The position numbers and the translations under genes are program-made. Shown here piece after piece: positions 24,527-33,855 of a stretch of DNA of 64,000 bases. Origin of the DNA: Streptomyces sp. IMTB 2501 (GTDB lineage: Bacteria > Actinomycetota > Actinomycetes > Streptomycetales > Streptomycetaceae); the NCBI RefSeq assembly GCF_001953885.1, contig NZ_MQUS01000017.1, positions 84,310-148,309 on the forward strand. The letters run 5' to 3'. The notes below the pieces were generated by a model. That model was given only the letters and a program-made list of their open reading frames with translations. It ran no database searches and had not been told where the DNA came from. The first letter of the stretch is position 1; each line of letters starts with the position of its first letter.

Positions 24527-25816
24527 TTACCAGCGGGGCATCACCGGTTGCCGCCAGCCCGGTTCGGCCACCCGCATCGCCGCAGCGTCGTCGCGGTCCC
24601 GCAGCGAGCCGTCGTCCTCGGCCCACCGCCGGTGCAGCCGGGCCAGTTCGTCCCGGTCCAGCTCGACACCGAGACCGGGGGCGTCCGGCACCACGACCCT
24701 CCCGTCGGTGAAGCCGGGCCGTTCGGTGAGGACGTCCTCGGACTGCCAGGGGTAGTGGGAGTCGCACGCGTGATGCAGTCCGGGGACGGTGGCCGCGACC
24801 TGGGTCATCGCGGCGAGGCTGATCCCGAGGTGGGTGTTGGAGTGCATCGAGATCCCGACCCCGAACGCGGCGCAGATCGCGGCGAGTTCGCGGGTGTTGC
24901 GCAGCCCGCCCCAGTAGTGGTGGTCGGAGAGCACGACCTGCACGGCGTCGCGGGTGAACGCATCCTTGATCTCCCCGAAGGTGGTCACGCACATGTTGGT
25001 GGCGAGCGGCACATCGGTCCCCGCGGCCACCTCGGCCATCGCGGGCGTCCCGAGCGTCGGGTCCTCCAGGTACTCCAGGACGTCGCCGAGTTCCTTCGCC
25101 ACCTTCAGGGACGTCTCCACCGACCAGGCGCCGTTGGGGTCGAGACGCAGCGGGTGCCCGGGGAAGGCCTCGGCGAGGGCCCGTACGGCGGCGATCTCCT
25201 CGTCGGGCGGGAAGACACCGCCCTTGAGCTTGAACGATCCGAACCCGTGCCGCCGCCGCAGCTCCCGCGCCTGTGCCACGACGCCGGCCGGATCGAGCGC
25301 GGCACCCCAGTCGTCGGGCTCGGCCGGCACGCCCGCCGGGTGCGCGGCCGGCTTGTAGAACAGGTAGGCGCTGTACTCGACGGCGTCCCTCAGCTTGCCG
25401 CCGAGCAGCGCGTGCACCGGCAGTCCGAGCGCCTTGCCCTGGGCGTCCAGGCAGGCGACCTCGAAGGCGGACAGCACCGACAGCCGCAGCTTGTCGGCGC
25501 TCTGCACCCCGCGCAGCCCGCCGGCGTCCACTTCGCCGTCGACCCGCGAGTCGTCGACGCCGAGGTCGATCGCGAACAGCGCGTTCACGTCCATGACCGA
25601 CCGTCCGGTGAGCCGCGCGGCGAGCGGGCGGGCCAGTTCCAGGTACTTGGTGTCGCCGTAGGTCTCGCCGAGCCCGGTGATCCCGTCGGCCGTGACGATC
25701 TCCACGATCAGCCGGGGGGTGTACGGCTGGTGCACGCCCTGGGTGTTGAGCAGCGGCGGGTCGGCGACCAGGATCGGCGTCAGGCGTACCTCGGCGATGG
25801 TCAGGTCACGGGTCAC
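24527..25816 (-). CDS. gudD: Glucarate dehydratase (enolase superfamily)
   Basis: 429 residues. Enolase-superfamily barrel with the KxK base (FKLKGG), metal ligands in LRLDPNGAW, LEDPTLG and ATNMCV, and the His of MHSNTHLG paired with the Asp of VLSDHHYWGG, which is the glucarate dehydratase arrangement. It converts D-glucarate to 5-keto-4-deoxyglucarate. The GTG start overlaps the stop of the next enzyme in the pathway (GTGA at 25813-25816), so the two are co-translated. Confidence 0.92.
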   Translation of the reverse strand: MTRDLTIAEVRLTPILVADPPLLNTQGVHQPYTPRLIVEIVTADGITGLGETYGDTKYLELARPLAARLTGRSVMDVNALFAIDLGVDDSRVDGEVDAGGLRGVQSADKLRLSVLSAFEVACLDAQGKALGLPVHALLGGKLRDAVEYSAYLFYKPAAHPAGVPAEPDDWGAALDPAGVVAQARELRRRHGFGSFKLKGGVFPPDEEIAAVRALAEAFPGHPLRLDPNGAWSVETSLKVAKELGDVLEYLEDPTLGTPAMAEVAAGTDVPLATNMCVTTFGEIKDAFTRDAVQVVLSDHHYWGGLRNTRELAAICAAFGVGISMHSNTHLGISLAAMTQVAATVPGLHHACDSHYPWQSEDVLTERPGFTDGRVVVPDAPGLGVELDRDELARLHRRWAEDDGSLRDRDDAAAMRVAEPGWRQPVMPRW

Positions 25817-26760
25817 AGGGAGGCTCCTACGAGGTCGAGTCCGGCGGTGAGCAGGGCCTTGAGGTCGGCGAGGTCGGCGGGCGCGGGGTCGGTGAGCGGG
25901 GCGCGCACGGGTCCGACGCGCTGTCCGCGCAGCCGGGCCGCCGCCTTGACCAGGGACACGGCGTATCCGGGCGCGCGGTCGCGCAGTTCGACGAACGGGA
26001 CGTAGAACTCCCGCAGCAGCTTGTCGGCCGTACCCTCCTGCCTGTCCCGGAGCGCGGCGAAGAATGCGCCGGCGATCTCCGGGGCGAAGGCGTGCACGGC
26101 GGAGGAGTAGGCGGGGACGCCGACGGCGGCGTAGGCGCGGGCCTGGATCTCGGCGGTGGCGGCGCCGTTGAAGAAGAGGAAGCCGTCGGGGGCGGCGAGG
26201 GTGAGGCGCTGGAGCCGGTCGAGGTCACAGTGGCCGTCCTTGACGCCGATGACGTTCGGGATACGGGCGATACGCCGCAACACGCCCACCGTATAGGCGA
26301 CTTGGCCGCGCTGGTAGGCGATCAGCGGCAGCCGGGTGCGTTCGGCGAGCCGCTCCAGCTGGGCGGCGAGGCCGTCCTGCGGGGCGTCGACCAGGTAGTG
26401 CGGCAGCACCAGCAGGGCGTCGGCGCCGGCCTCCTCGGCGATCCGCGCGAACCGGGCGGCCTGGGCCCAGCCGTACCCGGTCCCGGCCACGACCGGCACC
26501 TTTCCGGCCGCCTCCGCGACGGCGATGCGGACGACGGTCCGGTACTCCTCCTCGTCCAGCGAGAAGAACTCCCCGGTGCCGCAGGCGGGGAAGACGGCGC
26601 CGGGCCCGGCGGCGAGCCTGCCTGCGACATGGGCGCGGAAGCCGTCGGGATCGAGGGAGCCGTCGTCATGGAACGCGGTCAGCGGGAAGGACAGCACCCC
26701 GCGCGCCATCCCCTCCCGAAGCCGCCGCGCCACACCCTCGGGACTCGGATCGCCGCCCAC
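25813..26760 (-). CDS. kdgD: 5-dehydro-4-deoxyglucarate dehydratase
   Basis: 315 residues, DHDPS/NAL aldolase superfamily. It has the Schiff-base region VIGVKDGHCDLDRL (Lys in GVKD) and the N-terminal FPLTAFHDDGSLD and PACGTGEFFSLDEEEY blocks typical of KDG dehydratases. It takes the gudD product to 2-oxoglutarate semialdehyde and CO2. The GTG at 26760 has GGGGAG 8 bases upstream. It is first in the kdgD-gudD operon; an inverted repeat 29-57 bases upstream is the likely operator. Confidence 0.92.
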   Translation of the reverse strand: MGGDPSPEGVARRLREGMARGVLSFPLTAFHDDGSLDPDGFRAHVAGRLAAGPGAVFPACGTGEFFSLDEEEYRTVVRIAVAEAAGKVPVVAGTGYGWAQAARFARIAEEAGADALLVLPHYLVDAPQDGLAAQLERLAERTRLPLIAYQRGQVAYTVGVLRRIARIPNVIGVKDGHCDLDRLQRLTLAAPDGFLFFNGAATAEIQARAYAAVGVPAYSSAVHAFAPEIAGAFFAALRDRQEGTADKLLREFYVPFVELRDRAPGYAVSLVKAAARLRGQRVGPVRAPLTDPAPADLADLKALLTAGLDLVGASL

Positions 26761-26788
26761 CTGATCATCTCCCCTTATGAATCACGTC

Positions 26789-26817
26789 CATGTATGAGAA
26801 CAGAGGCTAGATACATG
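26789..26817 (-). promoter_or_regulatory. Inverted repeat upstream of the glucarate operon
   Basis: CATGTAT, 15 bases, ATACATG (perfect arms). A nested pair GTATG (26792-26796) and CATAC (26818-26822) is also present. The site lies just before kdgD and suits a GntR- or LacI-type repressor. No such regulator is encoded in the window. Confidence 0.5.
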
Positions 26818-27050
26818 CATACGAGGCCGTCAATGGGAGGGCGAACGAAAGGACCGCCACCCCTCGAAAGGGCAATCCGCCTACCCCCACCCCCTCACCC
26901 CAAACACAACAGTGACTCAGATCACCCCACCCGACCTTCTTCCGGAACCGGCTGCTTGATACAACTTGCTCGCGCGTTCCTGTCCGTCGACGGTCGTCGC
27001 CCCTCCCCCTTCTTTCTGAGCCCTTCCTTTCGCATGCCCTGGGAACGCCC

Positions 27051-28286
27051 GTGTCCGCCCCCCGCACCCTGCCCTGGCCCCTCGTCGCCCTTTTCACGGC
27101 CGGGTATCTCGCGCCGTACCTGCTCCCCACCACCGTCGGCAGACTCGCCGGCGGACTGCCCCTGAGCGCCACCCAGGCCGGCGCCATCGGCAGTGCGCTC
27201 CTGCTGAGTTCGGCGACAGCGGGATTTCTGCTGGCCTCCCGGGTCGACCGGATCGGGCCCCGCACCCTCGCCCGCACGGGCCTCGCGCTCGCCGTCCTCG
27301 GCTACGGCGGTGCCGCCCTCACCGGGTCCGTCCCGGCCGTCGTCGCGGGCGCGATCATCGGCGGTTTCGGGTCCGGCACGGTCACGGCCGTCGCCGCGAG
27401 CGGTATCGCCGCGCAGCAGGATCCGCACCGGGTCACCACACTCGGGCTGCTCGGCGTCTCCGGCCTCGCGGGCGCCCTGTATCTGACGATCCCGCACCTC
27501 GGCCCCGGCCACGGCCTGCCCCTGGCCGCCCTCGCGCTCACGGCACTCGCCGTCTGGCCGCTCACCGGCCGCCTGTCCGGCCGCGGCGCACCGGCCCGTA
27601 CGGCCAAGGCGTACGGCCGCCTCCCCCATCTGCGCGCCGGACTGCTGCTGGCCGCCGCCATGCCCTGCTGGTCCCTCGCCCAGAACTCCCTGTGGGGCGT
27701 CAGCGGCCGCATCGGACTCGACCAGGCCCATCTCACCGAGGTCACCGTCGGCGCGGTGTTCGCGGTCGCGCTCGGCGCCGGACTCGTCGGGGTCGTCGGC
27801 GCCGGCGCGCTCGGCCCCCGGCTGGGCCGGGCCCTGCCCATCGGCGCCGGTACGGCACTGATCGCGGGCTGTATCGCGCTCAGCGCGTCCGCGACCGACC
27901 TGCGGGCCTTCGCGGCGGGAGAGATCTCCTGGAACCTGCTCTACCCGGTCGTCCTGTCGTACGTGATCGGCCTCGCCGCCTCCCTCGACCCGCGCGGCCG
28001 CTGGGCGGTCCTGGTGGGCTCGGCGTCCTCGCTGGGCACGGCGGCGGGACCGCTGACGGGGAGCGTGCTGGCGGCGGGCACGGGCTTCCCGGTGATGGGC
28101 AAGCTGCTCGGCGCCGGGCTGCTGCTGATCGCCGTACCGATGACGGCGGTGGCCCTGCGGGCGGGCAGGCGGCCCCTGCAGGTCATGCCGGTCGTGGAAG
28201 TCCCGGTGGAGACGCCCGCCGTGCCCGTCCAGCGCGACTACGACACCGCGTCGCCGAACTCGTACGCGTCCACCTCGGCGATGTAG
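27051..28286 (+). CDS. MFS transporter, unknown substrate
   Basis: 411 residues with about 12 hydrophobic helices starting at LVALFTAGYLAPYLLP; a loop 2-3 sequence (ASRVDRIGPRTLARTG) stands in for the usual MFS motif A. The first in-frame start is GTG 27051, without a strong ribosome site. It is divergent from kdgD with a 290-base gap, so it might take part in sugar-acid uptake, but nothing in the sequence says so. Its 3' end overlaps the convergent deaminase gene by 49 bases. Confidence 0.82.
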   Translation: MSAPRTLPWPLVALFTAGYLAPYLLPTTVGRLAGGLPLSATQAGAIGSALLLSSATAGFLLASRVDRIGPRTLARTGLALAVLGYGGAALTGSVPAVVAGAIIGGFGSGTVTAVAASGIAAQQDPHRVTTLGLLGVSGLAGALYLTIPHLGPGHGLPLAALALTALAVWPLTGRLSGRGAPARTAKAYGRLPHLRAGLLLAAAMPCWSLAQNSLWGVSGRIGLDQAHLTEVTVGAVFAVALGAGLVGVVGAGALGPRLGRALPIGAGTALIAGCIALSASATDLRAFAAGEISWNLLYPVVLSYVIGLAASLDPRGRWAVLVGSASSLGTAAGPLTGSVLAAGTGFPVMGKLLGAGLLLIAVPMTAVALRAGRRPLQVMPVVEVPVETPAVPVQRDYDTASPNSYASTSAM

Positions 28287-29242
28287 CGGGCCCGGCGCTC
28301 CTCGTCGTCCTCCAGGAAGGACGCAAGGAAGGAGTTGCGGGCCAGCTCACGCAGCCGGTCCTCGGACAGGCCCAGGGTCCGGTGCACGGCCGTGAAGTTG
28401 TCGCCCGCGTAGCCGCCGAAGTACGCCGGGTCGTCGGAGTTGACCGTGCACAGCAGGCCCGCGTCGAGCATGGCCGGCAGCGGGTGGTCGGCGAGTGTGC
28501 CGACCGTGCGCAGGCGGACGTTGGACAGCGGGCACAAGGTGAGCGGGATCCGCTCCCGGACCAGCCGCTCGACCAGCGCCGGGTCCTCCATACAGCGCAG
28601 CCCGTGGTCGACGCGCTCGACGCCGAGCACGTCCAGGGCCTCGGTGATGTACTCCGGCGGCCCCTCCTCACCGGCGTGCGCGACCCGGCGCAGCCCGAGC
28701 GCGGCCGCCGCCTCGTACACCTCCCGGAACTTCACCGGCGGATGCCCGACCTCGGCGGAGTCCAGGCCGACCCCGGTGATCCGGTCCAGGTAGGGCGTCG
28801 CCGCCTGCAGCGTCTCCAGCGCGGAGTCGGCCGACTCGTCGCGCAGGAAGCACATGATGAGCTTCGTGGAGATGCCGTGGTTCTGCTCGCTGCTGCCCAG
28901 CGCCCGCCACAGCCCCTCCACGACCGTCCCCAGGGGCACACCCCGCGCGATGTGGGCCTGCGGGTCGAAGAAGATCTCCGCGTGCCGGACGCCCTGCGCG
29001 GCGGCGCGGACCAGGTAGGCGCCCGCCAGGTCGGCGAAGTCCTGCTCGGTGCGCAGGACGGCCATCAGCTCGTAGTACAGGTCCAGGAAGGACTGGAGAT
29101 CCTCGAAGTCGTACGCCTTGCGCAGTTCTTCGGTGTCCGCGTACGGGAGGGTCACGCCGTTGCGAGCGGCCAGCTCGAACGCCAGCTCCGGCTCCAGGGT
29201 GCCTTCGATATGGAGGTGCAGTTCTGCTTTCGGGAGGGGCAT
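28238..29242 (-). CDS. Adenosine/adenine deaminase family protein
   Basis: 334-residue metallo-hydrolase. Zinc ligands are HLHIEG at residues 9-14, HAGEEGPPEY and the NSDDPAYFGGY block. Several stretches (DLQSFLDLYYELMAVLRTEQDF, GLDSAEVGHPPVKF, HAGEEGPPEYI) resemble, as I recall, the adenine-deaminase branch of the family rather than classical adenosine deaminase, so adenine may be the true substrate. The ATG at 29242 starts MPLPKAELHLH; the frame is open far upstream through the RNase Z gene, which is a shadow. It lies 20 bases after rnz, probably in one operon, with no obvious ribosome site. Confidence 0.88.
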   Translation of the reverse strand: MPLPKAELHLHIEGTLEPELAFELAARNGVTLPYADTEELRKAYDFEDLQSFLDLYYELMAVLRTEQDFADLAGAYLVRAAAQGVRHAEIFFDPQAHIARGVPLGTVVEGLWRALGSSEQNHGISTKLIMCFLRDESADSALETLQAATPYLDRITGVGLDSAEVGHPPVKFREVYEAAAALGLRRVAHAGEEGPPEYITEALDVLGVERVDHGLRCMEDPALVERLVRERIPLTLCPLSNVRLRTVGTLADHPLPAMLDAGLLCTVNSDDPAYFGGYAGDNFTAVHRTLGLSEDRLRELARNSFLASFLEDDEERRARYIAEVDAYEFGDAVS

Positions 29243-29262
29243 CAAAGAATCGTACGGGTGCT

Positions 29263-30168
29263 TTATCGGCGTTTCGGGACCGGCACCCGCTGCAGATCGT
29301 GCGCCACGGTCAGCTCGCCCGCGAAGCCGGCCGCGCGCGCCTGCCGCTCGAACTCCTCGGGCTCGGAGTAGCGCTGGCTGAAGTGGGTGAGGACGAGGTG
29401 GCGCACGCCCGCGTCCCGGGCGACGGCGGCGGCCTGCCCGGCGGTCAAATGCCCGTGTTCCACGGCCAGTTCGGTGTCCTCGTCCAGGAACGTGGACTCG
29501 ATGACGAGCAGGTCGCAGTCCTCCGCGAGGGTGTGCACACCGGCGCAGAGCCGGGTGTCCATGACGAACGCGAACCGCTGCCCGCGCCGCACCTCGCTGA
29601 CGTCCTCCAGCGTGACGTCCCCCAGCCGGCCTTCGCGCTGCAGCCGGCCGACGTCCGGGCCCTTGATCCCGAGCGCGGCGAGCCGCTCGGGCAGCATGCG
29701 GCGGCCGTCGGGTTCGATCAGGCGGTAGCCGTAGGACTCGACCGGGTGCGACAGCCTGCGGGCCTCCAGGGTGTACGACGGGGTCACCGCGAGGATGCCG
29801 TCGGCGGCGACCGGCGCCTCGGTGATGCCGACCGTCTCCCGGTAGGCGGTCGCGTACCGCAGCCGGTCGAAGAAGCGCTGGCCGGAGCGCGGGTAGTGCG
29901 CGGTGACCTCGTGCGGCACCTGGTCGAGGTTGATCCGCTGGATGACACCGGCGAGGCCGAGGGAGTGGTCGCCGTGGAAGTGCGTCACGCAGACGCGGTT
30001 CAGGTCGTGGGCGGCGACCCCGGCGCGCACCATCTGGCGCTGCGTGCCCTCGCCGGGGTCGAACAGGATGCCCGTGCCGTCCCACCTCAGCAGATAGCCG
30101 TTGTGGTTGCGATGCCGGGTCGGGACCTGGCTGGCGGTGCCGAGGATCACCAATTCACGTACGGACAC
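29263..30168 (-). CDS. rnz: Ribonuclease Z
   Basis: 301-residue tRNA 3' processing endonuclease of the metallo-beta-lactamase fold. The zinc motif is VTHFHGDHSLGLAG (HxHxDH) with the PGEGTQRQ loop and the C-terminal LTHFSQRY signature. The ATG at 30168 lies 6 bases after the HIT gene stop, so the HIT, rnz and deaminase genes form a minus-strand operon. Confidence 0.95.
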   Translation of the reverse strand: MSVRELVILGTASQVPTRHRNHNGYLLRWDGTGILFDPGEGTQRQMVRAGVAAHDLNRVCVTHFHGDHSLGLAGVIQRINLDQVPHEVTAHYPRSGQRFFDRLRYATAYRETVGITEAPVAADGILAVTPSYTLEARRLSHPVESYGYRLIEPDGRRMLPERLAALGIKGPDVGRLQREGRLGDVTLEDVSEVRRGQRFAFVMDTRLCAGVHTLAEDCDLLVIESTFLDEDTELAVEHGHLTAGQAAAVARDAGVRHLVLTHFSQRYSEPEEFERQARAAGFAGELTVAHDLQRVPVPKRR

Positions 30169-30174
30169 GGTTCG

Positions 30175-30528
30175 TTATCCGGGGGGCCACTGCATGCCGC
30201 GGCCGCCGAGGACGTGCGCGTGGGCGTGCCAGACGGTCTGGCCCGCGCCGGAGCCGGTGTTGAAGACGACGCGGTAGCTGTCGAGCTTCTCCTCGTCGGC
30301 CACGGCCTGGGTCTCGGCGAGGACGTCGGCGGCGAGCTGCGGGGCGCCTGCGCCGAGTTCGGCCGCGTTCTTGTAGTGGGCCTTGGGGATCACCAGGATG
30401 TGGGTGGGGGCCTGGGGGTTTATGTCCCGGAAGGCGACGGTGGTGTCTGTCTCACGGACGATCGTCGCCGGGATCGTGCCCGCGACGATCTTGCAGAACA
30501 GGCAGTCGTCCTGCGGTTCTCCCGCCAT
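30175..30528 (-). CDS. HIT-family nucleotide-binding protein
   Basis: 117 residues. The histidine triad is WHAHAHVLGG near the C-terminus; the N-terminus is DCLFCKIVAG, with the zinc-type CxxC of HINT proteins. Probably a purine nucleotide phosphoramidase. A GAGGAGG site lies about 7 bases before the ATG at 30528. Confidence 0.95.
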   Translation of the reverse strand: MAGEPQDDCLFCKIVAGTIPATIVRETDTTVAFRDINPQAPTHILVIPKAHYKNAAELGAGAPQLAADVLAETQAVADEEKLDSYRVVFNTGSGAGQTVWHAHAHVLGGRGMQWPPG

Positions 30529-30577
30529 GCGGGTGCCTCCTCGCGCTGGTGATCAATACCGGTGCATCGTAGTCGCA

Positions 30578-33500
30578 TCAGGCCGGCATCCCCGGCGGGG
30601 TTTTCGCGGGCCGTTCCTCCAGTGCCTCCAGCGCGAGCCGGATCGCCTCGTCGAGCTGGGTGTCGCGGCCCTCCGCCCAGTCCTGAGGCCGCTGGACGAC
30701 CTCCACATCGGGGTCCACCCCGTGGTTCTCCACGTCCCACCCCACTCCCTCCAGCCACATCGCGTACTTCGGCTGGGTGACCAGGGTGCCGTCGATCAGG
30801 TGGTAGCGGCTGTCGATGCCGATGACGCCGCCCCAGGTGCGGGTGCCGACGACCGGGCCGATGCCCAGGGCCTTGATCGCGGCGTTGACGATGTCGCCGT
30901 CGGAGCCGGAGAACTCGTTGGCCACGGCGACGACCGGGCCACGCGGGGCGTCGAGGGGATAGCTGGTGGGGCGCATGCCGCGCGGGAGGTCCCAGCCGAT
31001 GATGCGGCGGGCGAGCTTCTCGACGACAAGTTGGGAGGTGTGGCCGCCGCGGTTCTCGCGGACGTCGACCACGAGTCCCTCGCGGGCCACCTCGACACGC
31101 AGGTCGCGGTGGATCTGGGCCCAGCCGGGAGCCTGCATGTCGGGTACGTGGAGGTAGCCGAGGCGGCCGTCGGAGGCGGCGTGGACGTGGGCGCGGCGGT
31201 CGGCGACCCAGGCGTGGTAGCGCAGCGGTTCCTCGTCGGCGACGGGGACGACGACCGTGTGGCGGGGTTCACCGCCGGCCGCCGGGGAGATGGTCAGCTC
31301 GACGGGGTGGCCCGCGGTGCCGGCAAGCAGCGGACCCGGGCCCGTGACCGGGTCGACCGAGTGTCCGGCGACGGCGATGATCGCGTCGCCGGGGCGGACG
31401 GCGACGCCGGGCGCCGCGAGCGGGGAGCGGGCGTCGGGGTCGGAGGTCTCCGCGGGCAGGACGCGGTCGATGCGCCAACTGCCGTCCGGATGACGGGAGA
31501 TGTCGGCGCCGAGCAGTCCGTGCCGGGGGCCGCCGCCGGGACCGCCTCCGGGGATGACGTAGGCGTGCGAGGTGCCGAGTTCGCCGTGCACCTCCCAGAG
31601 GAGGTCGACGAGGTCGCTGTGGGTGGCCAGGCGGGCGAGCAGGGGGCGGTAGCGGGCGAGGACGCCGGTCCAGTCGGCGCCGCCGAGGTCGGCCCGCCAG
31701 AAGTGGTCGCGCATGAGGCGGCCGGTCTCGTCGTACATCTGCCGCCACTCGGCGGCCGGGTCGAGGGTCTGGCGGACGCGGGCGAGGTCGACGGTGACGC
31801 TGTTGTCGCCGTCGTCGTCGGTGGTGGTACGACGGTCGCTGGGGACGACCCTGAGCCTGCTGTCGGCCCACAGCAGGACGCGTTTGCCGTCGCCGCTGAC
31901 CTCGAAGTGGTCGGCGTCGGAGGCCAGGTGCTCCAGGCGTCGTTGAGCGAGGTCGTAGCGCTCCAGCTCGGTGTGCGGGTCGGGGTCCTCGGGGTGGGCG
32001 CGGGCGGCGCCGAGGACCCCGTGCACGGGGTGGCGCAGCCAGAGCACACCGCCCTTGGCGGCGCGGAGGGTGGAGTAGCGGCCGGCCTCGACCGGGAAGG
32101 GCACGATCCGGTCGGCGAGGCCTTCGAGGTCGATACGGGTGGCCGGGGTGCCCTCGCTGTCCGGGGTCTCGTCCTTGTCGGGGGTCTCGAAGGGGCGGCC
32201 GTGGCGCTGCGGGCCGAAGGGCGAGGGCGTGGTGGCGGCCAGGGTGATCAGGTGCGGGCGGGCGCCGACCACGAACGCGAGGTCGAAGACATGCTCGTCG
32301 TAGACCGGGTCGAAGGCGCGGTTGGAGAGGAATGCGAGGTGTTTGCCGTCGAGGGTGAAGGCGGGCGCGTAGTCCATGAAACGCAGCGGGGTGGCCTCGG
32401 TGACCGACAGGTCGGTGGTGTGGGCGAGGCGCAGCTGGGAGAGCGGGCGGGGGCCGGGGTGGGCCCAGGCGAGCCAGGCGGAGTCGGGTGAGAAGGCGAG
32501 GCCGGAGACCTCGCCGTCGTCGCTGCGGTCGACCTCGCGGACCTCACCGGTATCCCGTTCGACCAGGAGCAGTCTGCCGTCGTGGACGGCTACGGCGGCC
32601 CGGCTGCCGTCGGGGGCCATGGCCAGCTCCAGGACCCGGCCGAGCTGTCCGGCGGCGAGCCGGCGCGGGGGCGCGCCGGGCACGTTGCCGGTCGCCGGGG
32701 CGAACTCCAGGGCGTCGTCGCCCTCCGCGTCCGTCACCCACACCACCCACTCCTCGCCCTCGGCACGGAAGGTGCGCGGCAGCCGGGCGCGCACGCCGGG
32801 GGTGGCGGCGAGGGCACGGGCCGGCCCGGAGCGGTGGGTGACCCAGTGGACACCGCCGCGCACGCAGACCGCGCTGCCGCGCGCGGTGTGGTCGGGGGAT
32901 GCCGCGCCGAACCAGCGGCCGGCGTCCACCGGGCGGGGTCGCAGATCGATCCGGGGCCCGCCGAGGCGCACGTCCAGCCGGCGCGGCTCGGCACCTTCCA
33001 GGTCGTCCAGCAGCCACAGTTCACCGGCACAGCTGTAGACGATCCGGGTGCCGTCACCGGAGGCGTGGCGGGCGTAAAAGCCGTCGAGGGGGGTGTGGCG
33101 GCGCAGGTCGGAGCCGTCGGCGAGGGAGGAGTACAGGGCTCCGGTGCCCTCGTGGTCGGACAGGAAGGCGATCCGGTCCCCGGCCCACACCGGGCACTCG
33201 ATGTTCCCGTCGACGTCCGGGTGCAGCCGGACGAACTCCCCACTCCCCTCCCGGTCGATCCACAGCTTGCCCGCGGTACCGCCCCGGTAGCGCTTCCAGT
33301 GGGCGGCCTCGCGGCCCATCGGCGCCGACAGCAGCACGGTGGCCGGGCCGAACGCCACATCGCCGACCGGGCCGTACGGCAGGGTCTCGCCGGGTCCGCC
33401 GTCCAGGGGGACCGCGTGCGCCCAGGTGTGCCGGAAGCTGGCCTGGCCGTGCGCGCCGAGCGCGAGCACCCGTCCGTCGGCGGTCCAACCGCGCACCTCG

Positions 33501-33796
33501 GTACGGCGGTTGCCCCAGTACGTCAGCCGGTCGGCGGGGCCTCCGTCGACGGGGGCGACATGCGCCTCGGGCGCGCCGTCGCGGGTGGAGGTCCAGGCGA
33601 GGGACCGTCCGTCCGGGGATATCCGGGGTGTGGTCACCGGCACGTTGTCGGCGCTGACCCGCCAGGCCCGGCCGCCGTCCAGGGGCGCGAGCCATACGTC
33701 GTCCTCGGCGACGAACGTCACCAAGTCGCCGTGTACATGGGGGAATCGGAGATAGGCGGAGGACGTCGTGGTTCGCGTCGAAGCACCCTGGGTCAC
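30578..33796 (-). CDS. Tricorn protease (S41 peptidase)
   Basis: 1072-residue cytoplasmic peptidase. The N-terminal two thirds form WD/PD40-like beta-propellers (many repeats such as DGRSLAWTSTRDG and DSAWLAWAHPG), then a PDZ domain (around PGVAVRPGDAIIAVAGHSV) and a C-terminal S41 protease domain with the catalytic Ser in VANEFSGSDGDI. Tricorn degrades peptides released by the proteasome, a system Streptomyces has. It is a single uninterrupted frame of normal length. It is followed after 49 bases by the HIT gene. Confidence 0.94.
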   Translation of the reverse strand: MTQGASTRTTTSSAYLRFPHVHGDLVTFVAEDDVWLAPLDGGRAWRVSADNVPVTTPRISPDGRSLAWTSTRDGAPEAHVAPVDGGPADRLTYWGNRRTEVRGWTADGRVLALGAHGQASFRHTWAHAVPLDGGPGETLPYGPVGDVAFGPATVLLSAPMGREAAHWKRYRGGTAGKLWIDREGSGEFVRLHPDVDGNIECPVWAGDRIAFLSDHEGTGALYSSLADGSDLRRHTPLDGFYARHASGDGTRIVYSCAGELWLLDDLEGAEPRRLDVRLGGPRIDLRPRPVDAGRWFGAASPDHTARGSAVCVRGGVHWVTHRSGPARALAATPGVRARLPRTFRAEGEEWVVWVTDAEGDDALEFAPATGNVPGAPPRRLAAGQLGRVLELAMAPDGSRAAVAVHDGRLLLVERDTGEVREVDRSDDGEVSGLAFSPDSAWLAWAHPGPRPLSQLRLAHTTDLSVTEATPLRFMDYAPAFTLDGKHLAFLSNRAFDPVYDEHVFDLAFVVGARPHLITLAATTPSPFGPQRHGRPFETPDKDETPDSEGTPATRIDLEGLADRIVPFPVEAGRYSTLRAAKGGVLWLRHPVHGVLGAARAHPEDPDPHTELERYDLAQRRLEHLASDADHFEVSGDGKRVLLWADSRLRVVPSDRRTTTDDDGDNSVTVDLARVRQTLDPAAEWRQMYDETGRLMRDHFWRADLGGADWTGVLARYRPLLARLATHSDLVDLLWEVHGELGTSHAYVIPGGGPGGGPRHGLLGADISRHPDGSWRIDRVLPAETSDPDARSPLAAPGVAVRPGDAIIAVAGHSVDPVTGPGPLLAGTAGHPVELTISPAAGGEPRHTVVVPVADEEPLRYHAWVADRRAHVHAASDGRLGYLHVPDMQAPGWAQIHRDLRVEVAREGLVVDVRENRGGHTSQLVVEKLARRIIGWDLPRGMRPTSYPLDAPRGPVVAVANEFSGSDGDIVNAAIKALGIGPVVGTRTWGGVIGIDSRYHLIDGTLVTQPKYAMWLEGVGWDVENHGVDPDVEVVQRPQDWAEGRDTQLDEAIRLALEALEERPAKTPPGMPA

Positions 33797-33855
33797 CCCG
33801 TCACTGTACGCAGTGACCGGTGTGCCCCGCGCCCCTTCCGATCACTTGCCCGCGG

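Noticed and set aside
28238..30085. A 615-residue frame extending the deaminase upstream
   Set aside because: The N-terminal half is the antisense-like, off-frame reading of rnz and has shadow composition; the conserved deaminase start is at 29242.
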